Below are positions 44,615 through 54,217 of a stretch of 64,000 bases of DNA, in pieces. The stretch spans positions 1 through 64,000 of the forward strand of contig JALSLK010000103.1 of NCBI GenBank assembly GCA_026988355.1. The letters run 5' to 3'. A model generated the notes under the pieces. It had not been told where the DNA came from. It did not search any database and was given only the letters and a program-made list of their open reading frames with translations. Position 1 is the stretch's first letter; every line of letters begins with the position of its first letter. Origin of the DNA: Flavobacteriaceae bacterium. GTDB taxonomy: Bacteria > Bacteroidota > Bacteroidia > Flavobacteriales > Flavobacteriaceae. The translations under genes were made by a program, and so were the position numbers.

Positions 44615-45539
44615 TATACTTTCCTATTTTTACGTATTCGTTTTTTACATTTTGTGGCATATTTCTGGCTCCTACGGAAGTAGTAACATCAAATCCACTT
44701 GGCCAAAAATAGCCAAAAACACCTATTACTTTTGGTTCTTCTTTAGCCAAATCAAAATAACTACTTGCTACATCTTTCATTTCGGTTAAAGCAATTCCTC
44801 CTATATTTTCATGTAATGCATTTATGTAATGTGTATCCATTATTAAAATAAGTCGTTGTGTATTGTTAATTTTAGATTTTAAAAGAGAAAATTCATTTTT
44901 AAAAGTTACATTATTTTTTGGATCTTTAATTCCGTAATGATTAAATCCGATCCAATCTACCGAATTCGGAACTTGTAATTGTCTAATTGCTGGATATGCT
45001 TCTATTATCATTATTGGAACCGTTGTAATTGTAGTTTTTATATAATCCGCAGCAGTTTTTAATGCCGTAAATGAAATTGCATTCCAAGTTGGTTCTTCTC
45101 CTAAATAAAAAGATTGAATTCTATTTTTATTTATTTGCAACTGATTTGTAACCACAAATGTATTCCATCTATCTTCGTAATCTGCTCTTAAATCGTATTC
45201 TGCTCCAGATTGTCCTCCTGTACCAACTTGTTCAAAAAATAATTCGCTAATGTGCAAAATGCTTTTCATTTGTAAATTATCCATTGCTTCCATCCTATCT
45301 ATAATATTATCGGTTGGATTAACTACTAAAATATCTGCAACATTAGAAAATTCAAAAACCTCATCGATATAATTTGTTTTCACTTCATTATCTGTTGGAT
45401 CGTCCCAATCTGTATCTACCAAAGTAAATCCAAAAAATTGAATGTGATTAGTTGGCAATTCTACTACTTCATCTTTCTTACACGAAAAACTAAAAGCAAA
45501 CAAAATTACCAATATCAATACATAACTTACTTCTTTCAT
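44598..45539 (-). CDS. TIM-barrel-like lipoprotein, function unknown
   Basis: 313 residues. A signal peptide with the lipobox FSFSC (Cys20) makes it a lipoprotein. The body has alternating strands and helices such as MKSILHISELFF, RIQSFYLGEEPTWN and VDWIGFNHYGI, like a glycoside-hydrolase-type barrel, with Glu in LGEEP as a possible catalytic residue. No family is certain. A near-consensus promoter TATCTTTA is at 45562-45555. It precedes no obvious partner. Confidence 0.6.
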   Translation of the reverse strand: MKEVSYVLILVILFAFSFSCKKDEVVELPTNHIQFFGFTLVDTDWDDPTDNEVKTNYIDEVFEFSNVADILVVNPTDNIIDRMEAMDNLQMKSILHISELFFEQVGTGGQSGAEYDLRADYEDRWNTFVVTNQLQINKNRIQSFYLGEEPTWNAISFTALKTAADYIKTTITTVPIMIIEAYPAIRQLQVPNSVDWIGFNHYGIKDPKNNVTFKNEFSLLKSKINNTQRLILIMDTHYINALHENIGGIALTEMKDVASSYFDLAKEEPKVIGVFGYFWPSGFDVTTSVGARNMPQNVKNEYVKIGKYITGKN

Positions 45540-45569
45540 TTTAATGATTTGGGATAAAGATACTATATT

Positions 45570-46772
45570 CTATCCAACCTCTTTATAATCCATATCTCTT
45601 TTTAACCAAATTAAAAATACACAAGAAACTAATAACAAACCTGTTACAGCGTACCACAACATCGCATAACCGTAGTTATCTACGATATACATTCCAAAAA
45701 TAGGCCCTACAATAAAAGCGGCAGAATAGGTCATACCATACATTGCCATATATGCTCCTTGGTTTCCTTTTTTGGAGCGTTCCATTGCATAAGTATTTGA
45801 AAATGGAAAACTAAATATCTCTCCAAAAGTGAGTAATACCATTCCTAGAATAATTACCCAAATAGAATGGTCTAAATTCAATATAAAATAACTTGCTGCA
45901 AATAATAACATCCCAAAAATTACTAATTTTATATGATGGTATTTTTTATCAAAATAGTCTACTATTGGCATTTCGGTTAAAAATATTAAGAATCCGTTTA
46001 ACGCCAATAAATAACCTATTTTTTGCTCCTCTAAATGGATTACTTCGTTGTAAAACAAAGGTAATATTTCTATAAACTGAATAAAGGCAACTCCTGATAA
46101 AAATATAGCAATCCAAAATAACATGAATTGAAAATCTTTATAAGGTGGTGTTTTTTTATTTTTTTCTTTCTCGTCCTTTTTTACTACATCTGTTTTTTGG
46201 TATAGGTATTTGTACAATACAACTCCTGCGATTAGTGTTGTTGTTGCATCTATCCAAAATAATCCTTTGTAACTTATTGTCGCTATTATTAATCCTGCTA
46301 AAGCTGGACCTACCGAGAATCCTAAATTTATTGCCAATCGTATTAATGTAACCGATCTTGTTTTATTCTCGTCGTTACTATAATCTGTAATTGCAACCCA
46401 CATTGCTGGTCTAAACAAATCTATAATTGTAATTAATACAAATATCCCAACATTAAATTGCCAAAATGTTTCTATATATTGCAATACAAAAAATAATACT
46501 CCTCCTAAAAACAGACTCATATACATTACTTTAAAGTAACCTATTATATCTGTTAATTTTCCGCCTAACCAAGTCCCAAAAAAAGAGCCTAAGCCATAAA
46601 AAGTCATAACGATACCTACTTGCATTAAGGTAAAACCTAATGACTTGGTAAGGTATAAGGATAAAAATGGTATTACCATTGCTCCTGTTCTATTTATTAG
46701 TGTAATTAGTGAAAGTATCCAAATATCTTTAGACAAATTTCTGTATGGGTTTATTAATTTATCAAACATCAT
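45570..46772 (-). CDS. MFS transporter
   Basis: 400 residues, about twelve helices. Motif A appears as GTWLGGKLTDIIGYFKVM after helix 2, and a second conserved stretch as ERSKKGNQGAYMAMYG. It belongs to the MdtH/YceL-like drug-efflux group by appearance, but the substrate cannot be read from the sequence. It is 30 bases upstream of the TIM-barrel lipoprotein gene on the same strand and may share its mRNA. Confidence 0.82.
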   Translation of the reverse strand: MMFDKLINPYRNLSKDIWILSLITLINRTGAMVIPFLSLYLTKSLGFTLMQVGIVMTFYGLGSFFGTWLGGKLTDIIGYFKVMYMSLFLGGVLFFVLQYIETFWQFNVGIFVLITIIDLFRPAMWVAITDYSNDENKTRSVTLIRLAINLGFSVGPALAGLIIATISYKGLFWIDATTTLIAGVVLYKYLYQKTDVVKKDEKEKNKKTPPYKDFQFMLFWIAIFLSGVAFIQFIEILPLFYNEVIHLEEQKIGYLLALNGFLIFLTEMPIVDYFDKKYHHIKLVIFGMLLFAASYFILNLDHSIWVIILGMVLLTFGEIFSFPFSNTYAMERSKKGNQGAYMAMYGMTYSAAFIVGPIFGMYIVDNYGYAMLWYAVTGLLLVSCVFLIWLKRDMDYKEVG

Positions 46773-46801
46773 TAAGGTTTTAGTAGTATTATAAAAATAA
46801 A

Positions 46802-46824
46802 AAATCCAGCTAAAAGCTGGATTT
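46802..46824. terminator. Hairpin between divergent genes
   Basis: AAATCCAGCT and AGCTGGATTT pair with a three-base loop. Placed in a divergent intergenic region, it cannot end either neighbour; it may be an operator or part of a short transcript. The following stretch to 46930 also contains GTGTATATCTACAC. Confidence 0.4.
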
Positions 46825-46995
46825 AAAATTTATTGAAATAGTTTATATATCTATAATCAAAACAAATAATCGCAGCGATACGCATGTGTATATCTACACT
46901 TTTGCACGAACGTATATGTTTTAATTGTTTTCATTTCTTGATTAATTACAAACAAATATATAAAATTATTGTTTCTATCCATATAAATTATTGCT

Positions 46996-47003
46996 TATTT
47001 TTG
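46996..47003 (+). promoter_or_regulatory. Promoter -7 element of the DUF1684 gene
   Basis: TATTTTTG matches TAnnTTTG. It overlaps the longest frame start (46991), so the ATG at 47018 is preferred. Confidence 0.5.
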
Positions 47004-47017
47004 AAAAAAATATAATC

Positions 47018-47623
47018 ATGAATAAATTATCTATAATAATCTTGCTATTAATTTCTTTCTCTGCTTGCACGCAAGAAAAAGACAATTCTCCTATTACATT
47101 AGCAAAAGAGTTTCAATATAAATTAAATTTAGAATATGCGGATAAAGACACTTCGCCATTAACTAAAAAGGATTTTAAAACCTTTTCTAGCTTAGACTTT
47201 TATCCTATAAATAAAGATTTAATTATTGAGGCTACCTTTACTAGAACGCCAAATGAGAAACCATTCGAAATGGTAACTACTACGAGCAGACTAGCAAAAT
47301 ATGTTAAATATGGTATCGCTAAGTTTGTTATTAATGGAAAAAAATTGCAATTAAATATTTATCAAAATATCAATTTAAGAGATAAAGAAAAGTATAAAGA
47401 GCATTTGTTTTTACCTTTTACGGATATAACTAATAATACCGCAACGTATGCTGCTGGTAGATATGTGGATTTAAAAATCCCTAAAGGAGATACTATTCTT
47501 ATTGATTTTAATCGTGCTTATAATCCGTATTGTGCTTATAATCACAAATATTCTTGTCCTATTCCTCCAGAAGAAAACAATCTAGATATTGAGATTAAAG
47601 CTGGTGTTTTAAAGTTTCATTAA
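47018..47623 (+). CDS. DUF1684 lipoprotein
   Basis: About 201 residues. The signal MNKLSIIILLLISFSAC ends in a lipobox at Cys17. The conserved C-terminal block YAAGRYVDLKI, then IDFNRAYNPYCAYNHKYSC and PIPPEENN, is the DUF1684 signature; its biochemical role is not known. It ends just before a partial repeat and the convergent lon gene. Confidence 0.85.
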   Translation: MNKLSIIILLLISFSACTQEKDNSPITLAKEFQYKLNLEYADKDTSPLTKKDFKTFSSLDFYPINKDLIIEATFTRTPNEKPFEMVTTTSRLAKYVKYGIAKFVINGKKLQLNIYQNINLRDKEKYKEHLFLPFTDITNNTATYAAGRYVDLKIPKGDTILIDFNRAYNPYCAYNHKYSCPIPPEENNLDIEIKAGVLKFH

Positions 47624-47646
47624 TTGGTCTGTTTTAAAACTTGTTT

Positions 47647-47692
47647 ATACCAACTCAACATCAAAATGCGCTAAATAGATTTGAACTATTTT
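47647..47692. repeat. Partial MITE-like repeat
   Basis: ATACCAACTCAACATCAAAATGCGCTAAATAG is the left terminal repeat followed by the internal ATTTGAACTATTTT. It lies between the DUF1684 and lon genes. Confidence 0.55.
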
Positions 47693-47709
47693 TAATTCTG
47701 ACACCAAAA

Positions 47710-50157
47710 CTAAATCTTCTTCGCTCCTTTTACCTTTTGTTTTAATAAAGCAATTTTAATCACTTCATTCATTTCGGTTACGTAATGGAATTTAAGTCCT
47801 TTTAAATATTTTTGATTTATTTCTTCAATATCTTTTTTATTCTCTGCACATAAAATAATTTCTTTAATATTGGCTCTTTTGGCTGCCAATATTTTTTCTT
47901 TTAATCCACCAACTGGCAAAACTTTTCCTCTTAAAGTTATTTCTCCAGTCATGGCTAATTTCGATTTTACTTTACGTTGTGTAAAACTAGAAACTAAAGA
48001 GGTTAACATGGCAATTCCTGCGCTTGGACCATCTTTTGGTGTTGCTCCTTCTGGAATATGTATGTGTACTTTGTTTTTTTCTAATGCTTTTGGTTTTATT
48101 CCTAACGTTTCAAAATTAGATTGGATGTATTCCATCGCAATGGTTGCCGACTCTTTCATTACCTTTCCTAAATTTCCTGTAATGGTTAGTCCTTTTCCTT
48201 TAGATAAAATCGATTCAATAAATAAAATATCGCCTCCTACTTGTGTCCAAGCCAAGCCTGTAACTACTCCTGCCGTTTCGTTATTTTCATATTTATCTCG
48301 TTCCATACGAGCAATTCCTAATATTTTATCTAACTCTTCTACTTTAATTTTTGGATTAAACTCCTCCTCCATTACAATAGATTTTGCTATGTAACGGGTC
48401 ACTTTTGCTATTTTTTTATCCAAACCACGCACTCCTGATTCTCGTGTATATCCTACTATTATTTTTTCTAATACTTTTGGAGACAAGCTAATATCTTTTA
48501 CTTTTATTCCGTGTGCTTCTATTTGTTTTGGTAATAAATGTCTTTTGGCAATTTCTATTTTTTCTTCGACAGTATAACCGTGTACATTTATAATTTCCAT
48601 TCTATCTTGTAATGCCCAAGGAATGGTAGATAAACTATTTGCTGTTGCGATAAATAATACTTTAGACAAGTCGTAATCTACATCTAAGAAATTATCGTGA
48701 AATGTTGCGTTTTGCTCTGGGTCTAATACTTCTAACATTGCTGCAGATGGATCGCCATTATGACTATTTGCTAGTTTGTCTATTTCGTCTAATACAATTA
48801 CTGGATTGGATGTTTTTGCCTTTTTAATACTCTGTATTATTCTTCCTGGCATTGCTCCAATATAGGTTTTTCGATGTCCTCGTATTTCTGCTTCATCACG
48901 CAAACCTCCTAAGGATATTCGTACGTATTTTCTTCCAACTGCTTCTGCTATAGATTTACCAAGTGATGTTTTTCCTGTTCCTGGAGGTCCATACAAACAT
49001 ATTATTGGCGATTTCATGTCTTTTTTTAGCTTTAATACTGCCAAATATTCGATGATTCGTTCTTTTACTTTTTCTAAACCAAAATGATCTCGATTTAAAA
49101 TTTTTAATGCCTTTTTTAAATCAAATTTATCTACCGTATATTCATTCCATGGCAAGTCTAAAAACAAATCCAAGTAATTACGTTGTACGGAATATTCTGC
49201 TACTTGTGGATTCATTCTTTGTAAACGTCCTATTTCTTTCTCAAATATTTTTGCTATTTCTTTAGACCATTTTTTCTTTTTTGCTTTCTCTTTCATTTCT
49301 TCAATCTCTTCGTCATACGAAACACCTCCAAGCTCTTCTTGTATGGTTTTCATTTGTTGTTGTAAGAAATATTCTCGCTGCTGCTGATCCATATCTTCGC
49401 GAACCTTAGACTGTATATCATTTCTAAGTTCTAAACGTTGCAACTCCGAATTCATCTTTTTTAAAGTTGCTAAAGCGCGTTCTTTCTGGTCTTTTATATT
49501 TAGTAATTCTTGTTTTTCTGCAACATCAATATACATATTTGAAGATACAAAATCGATTAAAAAAGAATCACTTTGTATGTTTTTTATTGCTCCTGATGCT
49601 TCGCTTGGCAGATTTGGATTTTCTTCTATAATTTTTAAAGATAATTCGCGAATTGAATCTATTATTGCTTTAAACTCCTTTTCGCCTTCGTATCTAACTT
49701 CGTTAAAATCTTTTGTGGTTGCTTTAATATATGGTTTATCTTGTACAAACGCATCTACTTCAAATCGCTTTTGCCCTTGAATTACTACCATTGTATTACC
49801 ATCTGGCATTTTTAACACTTTTAAAATTCGCGCTACGGTACCTATTCTGTGTATGTCTTCTATACTTGGACTTTCTATCTCTTCATTTTTCTGAGATACT
49901 ACTCCTATAATTTTATTTCCTTTATTTGCATCTTTTAACAATCGAATAGAAGAATCTCTTCCTGCTGTAATTGGCACTACTACGCCTGGAAATAATACGG
50001 TATTTCTTAAAGGTAATATTGGTAATACTTTTGGCAATGCTTCTTTGTGCATCTTCGCTTCATCTTCTGCTGTCATTAGCGGAATCAATTCTGCATCTTC
50101 ATCCATTAAATTTTGTAGTGACAAGTTGTCTAATATATTTATTTTTACTTTGCTCAT
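47710..50157 (-). CDS. lon: ATP-dependent Lon protease
   Basis: 815 residues. The N-terminal substrate-binding domain spans about 40-240, followed by a coiled coil. The AAA+ domain has Walker [14 protein letters not shown] near residue 390 and Walker [13 protein letters not shown]. The peptidase domain carries the catalytic Ser in [12 protein letters not shown] near residue 712 and its Lys partner in [13 protein letters not shown]. It degrades misfolded and regulatory proteins in the cytoplasm. Has its own promoter about 100 bases upstream. Confidence 0.97.
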   Translation of the reverse strand: MSKVKINILDNLSLQNLMDEDAELIPLMTAEDEAKMHKEALPKVLPILPLRNTVLFPGVVVPITAGRDSSIRLLKDANKGNKIIGVVSQKNEEIESPSIEDIHRIGTVARILKVLKMPDGNTMVVIQGQKRFEVDAFVQDKPYIKATTKDFNEVRYEGEKEFKAIIDSIRELSLKIIEENPNLPSEASGAIKNIQSDSFLIDFVSSNMYIDVAEKQELLNIKDQKERALATLKKMNSELQRLELRNDIQSKVREDMDQQQREYFLQQQMKTIQEELGGVSYDEEIEEMKEKAKKKKWSKEIAKIFEKEIGRLQRMNPQVAEYSVQRNYLDLFLDLPWNEYTVDKFDLKKALKILNRDHFGLEKVKERIIEYLAVLKLKKDMKSPIICLYGPPGTGKTSLGKSIAEAVGRKYVRISLGGLRDEAEIRGHRKTYIGAMPGRIIQSIKKAKTSNPVIVLDEIDKLANSHNGDPSAAMLEVLDPEQNATFHDNFLDVDYDLSKVLFIATANSLSTIPWALQDRMEIINVHGYTVEEKIEIAKRHLLPKQIEAHGIKVKDISLSPKVLEKIIVGYTRESGVRGLDKKIAKVTRYIAKSIVMEEEFNPKIKVEELDKILGIARMERDKYENNETAGVVTGLAWTQVGGDILFIESILSKGKGLTITGNLGKVMKESATIAMEYIQSNFETLGIKPKALEKNKVHIHIPEGATPKDGPSAGIAMLTSLVSSFTQRKVKSKLAMTGEITLRGKVLPVGGLKEKILAAKRANIKEIILCAENKKDIEEINQKYLKGLKFHYVTEMNEVIKIALLKQKVKGAKKI

Positions 50158-50252
50158 ATCTTAATTATACGTCATTTTGACATTATATTATTTCTTCCTC
50201 TTATTTTGAAACGCAAACTTATACGCAATCAAAGGATTCATAGCTAATTGTG

Positions 50253-50260
50253 CAAAAATA
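50253..50260 (-). promoter_or_regulatory. Promoter -7 element of lon
   Basis: The minus strand reads TATTTTTG, a TAnnTTTG match about 95 bases before the ATG. Confidence 0.45.
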
Positions 50261-50391
50261 CACAAACTATCCATACTAGTAATTCAATTCTTATGCCAAT
50301 GTAAAAAATTAATCGTAAAAAAAAATGTAACTTTATACAAACAAAGTGTAACATATTAAAAAATGCTTTGTCTTTATTATAGAAACGAATC

Positions 50392-50964
50392 TTGCATACT
50401 AATAATCAACATATCAGCCAACTGTTACAACGTTGTAATAATGGAGAGCAAAGTGCTCAATTCGAAATCTATAAGTGCTATTACAAAGCAATGTATAATA
50501 CAGCACTGCGGATTTTAAAAGATAAGTTTGAAGCAGAAGACATCATGCAAGAGTCGTTTCTGACAGCTTTCTTAAAATTGGGCACTTTTAGATCTAAAAG
50601 TAAGTTTGGTAATGGCAATGTTCCTTTTGGAGCTTGGTTAAAAAGAATCGTAATTAATAAAAGTTTAACGCAACTTAAAAAGAATAAACGATTAGAGCAG
50701 TGGAACGAGAACAGCTTGTCGATGAATCTTATAGATAGAACAGATGAATCGGAATCGGATGCTTTTAATACCTTAAAAGTAGAAAAAATTTTAGATGCTA
50801 TTAAAGGTTTAAAAAGCAATTACAGCGTCATACTCTCTTTAAGTTTAATTGAAGGGTTTGATAATGAAGAGATTGAAAAAATATTACAAATAAACAATCA
50901 ACTTGTAAGAACAACTCTTTCTAGAGCTAAGAAAAAATTAAGAAGTGTGCTAAATGTAAAGTGA
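50392..50964 (+). CDS. ECF-type RNA polymerase sigma factor
   Basis: 190 residues. Region 2 is FEIYKCYYKAMYNTALRILKDKFEAEDIMQES with the polymerase-binding and -10-reading helices, and region 4 ends SLSLIEGFDNEEIEKIL...RTTLSRAKKKLR, typical of the sigma-70 ECF family. The TTG start is favoured because the residues before region 2 fit family members and the nearest ATG would cut them. The next gene starts across its stop codon, probably its anti-sigma partner. Confidence 0.82.
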   Translation: MHTNNQHISQLLQRCNNGEQSAQFEIYKCYYKAMYNTALRILKDKFEAEDIMQESFLTAFLKLGTFRSKSKFGNGNVPFGAWLKRIVINKSLTQLKKNKRLEQWNENSLSMNLIDRTDESESDAFNTLKVEKILDAIKGLKSNYSVILSLSLIEGFDNEEIEKILQINNQLVRTTLSRAKKKLRSVLNVK

Positions 50965-50981
50965 CAAATAACAGATTAAAA

Positions 50982-51509
50982 ATGGAAAATAAATTTAAAA
51001 TATTGGAAAGTAAATTTGATATCGAAGAGCCAACAATTGGTCATTTTAATCGGTTTCAAAATAAATTAAAAAGCAAAAATAATTCTAAAAAAAAGACTAG
51101 CTTTTATAAATATATAGCTATTGCTGCTTCTTTATTATTACTAGTTACAATTGGTTTTAGTAAGATACAATCTTCTAATGGTATCGAGTTGGCTGATGTC
51201 TCTCCAAAAATGGAAGAAACTCAAGATTATTTTACCTCTGTTATACATCTAGAATTAGAAAAAATAGAACTTTTAAAGAATACAGATAACAAAAAAATTA
51301 TTGAAGATGCTTTTCTACAATTACAATTTTTAGAAGACGATTATAATAAACAAACCCTAGAATTACAAGATAATAACGATAATAAAAAAATCATTTTTGC
51401 TATGATTAATAACTTTCAGCAACGCATCACTGTTTTGCAAAATTTATTAAGCAAATTACACGATTTTGAACAATTAAAAAACACCAAAAATGAAATTAAT
51501 AACATCTAA
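50982..51509 (+). CDS. Probable anti-sigma-like membrane protein
   Basis: About 175 residues. A hydrophilic N-terminal part, one central membrane helix (YIAIAASLLLLVTIGF), then a long coiled-coil outer part. This topology and its position right behind an ECF sigma gene suggest an anti-sigma factor, but the typical zinc anti-sigma motif is absent. GTG at 50961 would overlap the sigma stop; the ATG at 50982 is used here. It overlaps the next gene by 20 bases. Confidence 0.55.
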   Translation: MENKFKILESKFDIEEPTIGHFNRFQNKLKSKNNSKKKTSFYKYIAIAASLLLLVTIGFSKIQSSNGIELADVSPKMEETQDYFTSVIHLELEKIELLKNTDNKKIIEDAFLQLQFLEDDYNKQTLELQDNNDNKKIIFAMINNFQQRITVLQNLLSKLHDFEQLKNTKNEINNI

Positions 51510-52587
51510 ATTAGTACTACTACTACTACTGTTAATTCCGCTACTAACATTTCCCAGCAACTCGAACAAAGGGAAATACAAAAAAACAAGAACTATAAAA
51601 AAATCATTTCATGTAAATGACGATGCTTTGCTAAATATTAATAACAGATATGGTAATGTAGACATTAGCTCATGGCAAGAAGATACTATTGAAATACTTG
51701 TAGAAATTAGTGTTAGTGGCAATAATGAAGATAAAGTTTTGCGTAAATTTGAAGCCATCAAAATAGAATTTAGAAGCAATATAAATAAAGTTTCCGCAAG
51801 AACACTTACCAATAAAAATAAATCTAAAAAATGGTTTTCTTGGTTTGGTTGGGAGTCCTCTAACTTAAACTACACGATTAATTATAAAATTAAAATGCCT
51901 ATTACAAATCAACTAAATATTTCTAATGACTACGGTTCTATTTTAATAAATGAATTGGATGGTAAAGCAAATATTAGCTGTGACTATGGTAAATTAATTA
52001 TTGGCTCTTTAAATCATTCGGATAATAAAATAAACTTCGATTATACCAATCAATCAACTATTGAATTTATGAATGGTGGACAAATTAATGCGGACTATTC
52101 TGGATTTATTTTAGAAAATACAAACAATCTTGTGCTTAATGCGGATTATACTTCTAGCACTATTGAAAACGTTAAAAACCTCAATTACAATTGCGATTAT
52201 GGTAGTTTAACAGTAGATAAAGCGTCTAATATTAAAGGAAATGGCGATTATCTTACTATGAAATTTGGGGAGATTTTAAAAAATGTATACATCAATGCAG
52301 ATTACAGCTCTATAAAAATTAATGCGGTACAAGACGGATTTGAAAATGTTACCATTGTTGCTGATTATACTGGTATAAGAATTGGTATTGACAAAGACAC
52401 TTCTTGTAACGTTATTGCAAAGCTAAGTTATGGAAACTTGACATTTAATGAAAATGAGTTCACTTTTACTAAAAAAAGACTTAACTCTACCGACAAATAC
52501 TACGAAGGTTATCATAAAAACAAAAATACAAATGCTACAATATCTACAACAACCGATTTTGGCAATGTAAAATTATTTGAATACTAA
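51490..52587 (+). CDS. DUF4097-like exported beta-helix protein
   Basis: 365 residues. Signal peptide first (LLLLLIPLLTFPSN). The body is a repeated strand pattern of about 18-22 residues in which NADY, NCDY, VADY or SNDY recurs nine times (for example VLNADYTSSTIENVKN and NADYSSIKINAVQ), consistent with the right-handed beta-helix-like DUF4097. Role unknown; the operon links it to the ECF sigma factor, so it may be a response target or a sensor. Confidence 0.75.
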   Translation: MKLITSKLVLLLLLLIPLLTFPSNSNKGKYKKTRTIKKSFHVNDDALLNINNRYGNVDISSWQEDTIEILVEISVSGNNEDKVLRKFEAIKIEFRSNINKVSARTLTNKNKSKKWFSWFGWESSNLNYTINYKIKMPITNQLNISNDYGSILINELDGKANISCDYGKLIIGSLNHSDNKINFDYTNQSTIEFMNGGQINADYSGFILENTNNLVLNADYTSSTIENVKNLNYNCDYGSLTVDKASNIKGNGDYLTMKFGEILKNVYINADYSSIKINAVQDGFENVTIVADYTGIRIGIDKDTSCNVIAKLSYGNLTFNENEFTFTKKRLNSTDKYYEGYHKNKNTNATISTTTDFGNVKLFEY

Positions 52588-52619
52588 AAACGAATTAAAC
52601 AATCCTAAAAAACAATATT

Positions 52620-53345
52620 ATGAAAGTAAAAATAATCTTAAGTATTACTTTAGCAATTTTATTAACATCGTGTGTACAATCGCAATGGTTTAACAAAATA
52701 AAAGGAAATGGCAATGTCATTACAAAAACAATACATGTTGGCAATTACGATGAAATTACTGTTGCTGGCTTCTTTGATGTAAACTTAGTTGCTGGCAAAG
52801 AAGGCGAGTTAGAAATAAAAATTGAAGATAACTTACTGCCATATTTAATCGCCGAAGTTGTAAACGGTAAATTAAAAATTAAAGTAAAAAAAGGCACTAA
52901 CATAAGTACAAAAAAAGGTATTTTTATTACCGTTCCTTTTGAGGACATCAGTGCTGTAAAACTTACTGGTTCTGGCGATATTATTGGAGAAAACACTATA
53001 AAAACAGACGAATTTTACACTTCGGTTTCTGGTTCTGGCGATATTACTTTAAAAGTAAATGCAGATACAATAACTTCTAAAATAACAGGTTCTGGCGATG
53101 TAACACTTATAGGTAATGCCAATAATTTAAAAACATCGATAACTGGATCTGGGGATTTTCATGGATTCAAATTAGAAACTCAACATGTTAATGCTAAAGT
53201 TACTGGTTCTGGCGATGCTTCGGTATACGCAAGCCAAAAAATAAATGCTAGAGTTACTGGTTCTGGCGATATTGATTTTATGGGGAATCCTGAAATACAA
53301 GACACTAAAGTAATTGGTTCTGGAGATATAAACTCCAAATCGTAA
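52620..53345 (+). CDS. DUF2807 (head GIN) lipoprotein with seven GSGD repeats
   Basis: 241 residues. Signal peptide with lipobox LLTSC. The first half is the head-GIN domain, and the second consists of seven GSGD-containing strands about 18-21 residues apart (SGSGDITLKV, TGSGDVTLIG and so on), a beta-helix-like stack. Function unknown. It is 32 bases after the DUF4097 gene and ends the sigma operon; a strong terminator follows. Confidence 0.8.
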   Translation: MKVKIILSITLAILLTSCVQSQWFNKIKGNGNVITKTIHVGNYDEITVAGFFDVNLVAGKEGELEIKIEDNLLPYLIAEVVNGKLKIKVKKGTNISTKKGIFITVPFEDISAVKLTGSGDIIGENTIKTDEFYTSVSGSGDITLKVNADTITSKITGSGDVTLIGNANNLKTSITGSGDFHGFKLETQHVNAKVTGSGDASVYASQKINARVTGSGDIDFMGNPEIQDTKVIGSGDINSKS

Positions 53346-53372
53346 ACGCTTCATTTTTCTGAATTAATTTTG

Positions 53373-53414
53373 AAATCCGCTTAAAAAGCAAATTACTTTT
53401 TAAGTGGATTTTTT
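53373..53414 (+). terminator. Terminator of the ECF sigma operon
   Basis: AAATCCGCTTAAAAAG (53373-53388) and CTTTTTAAGTGGATTT (53396-53411) form a 16-bp stem with one G-T pair and a T-rich tail. Confidence 0.75.
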
Positions 53415-53466
53415 GTTTGTTGGAATTAATAACAAAACTTATTTTTCCTTATCTCAAAACTTTACG

Positions 53467-53474
53467 TAATTTTG
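53467..53474 (+). promoter_or_regulatory. Promoter -7 element of the LytTR operon
   Basis: TAATTTTG matches TAnnTTTG, 4 bases before the ATG at 53479, again implying a very short leader. Confidence 0.45.
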
Positions 53475-53478
53475 TAAA

Positions 53479-54213
53479 ATGCAGTTAAAAGCAATTCTTG
53501 TTGACGATGAAAAAAACAGTAGAGAAATTTTACGGAATTATCTCGGTAAATATTGTACAAATATTACCATTATTGGCGAAGCTGAGAACATAAAAAACGC
53601 ACTACAACTAACCAAAGAAAAACAAGTTGATTTGGTCTTTTTAGATGTCGAAATGCCTTATGGTAATGCGTTTGACTTTATCGATCAATTAGAAAATCCA
53701 AATTTTGAAATTATATTTGTAACGGCTTACGACAATTATGCTATCGAGGCTTTAAATAGCCATGCTGCTTACTATTTAACCAAACCAATTTCTATAGATA
53801 ATCTAATTAAAGCCGTAGATTATGTTACGGATATTAAAATTAAAGAACACAAATTACAGAATACTATTTTAGTTCCTAAAATCTCTAAAATAGAAGGTAA
53901 GATTACTATACCAACACAAAATGGGTTTGAAGTATTGTCTATTCAAGATATTGTTTATGCCAAAGCAGACGATAATTATTCTATTTTATTCTTACAAGAT
54001 AAAACACAAAAATTGGTTAGTAAAACCTTAAAATATTTTGAAGATGCGTTACAGCACAACAGCTTTGTACGTATTCATAAATCGCATTTGGTTAATATAA
54101 ATAACATTATATCTTACCACAAAGGAAGTGGAGGTTCGGTTGTACTAAATAACGGTAAAGAATTATCGGTTTCTGCCTCTAAAAAAGCAACTCTTTTATC
54201 TCATTTTAAATAA
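53479..54213 (+). CDS. LytTR-type response regulator
   Basis: 244 residues. An intact receiver (AILVDDEK and DLVFLDVEMP with its phosphoacceptor Asp) is followed by a LytTR DNA-binding domain (IQDIVYAKADDNYSILFL and FVRIHKSHLVNIN). It is the normal counterpart of the degenerate LytTR protein at 23971. No sensor kinase is adjacent. Four bases separate it from the rhomboid gene, so they are co-transcribed. Confidence 0.9.
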   Translation: MQLKAILVDDEKNSREILRNYLGKYCTNITIIGEAENIKNALQLTKEKQVDLVFLDVEMPYGNAFDFIDQLENPNFEIIFVTAYDNYAIEALNSHAAYYLTKPISIDNLIKAVDYVTDIKIKEHKLQNTILVPKISKIEGKITIPTQNGFEVLSIQDIVYAKADDNYSILFLQDKTQKLVSKTLKYFEDALQHNSFVRIHKSHLVNINNIISYHKGSGGSVVLNNGKELSVSASKKATLLSHFK

Positions 54214-54217
54214 AACC

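Noticed and set aside
47870-48394. A 174-codon open frame on the plus strand inside lon
   Set aside because: It is the antisense shadow of the conserved lon frame and shows no recognisable domain; lon motifs explain the codon pattern.
52960-53340. Tandem DNA repeat from recurring GSGD codons
   Set aside because: The repetition is at protein level with irregular spacing of 18-21 codons and differing bases, as expected for beta-helix strands.
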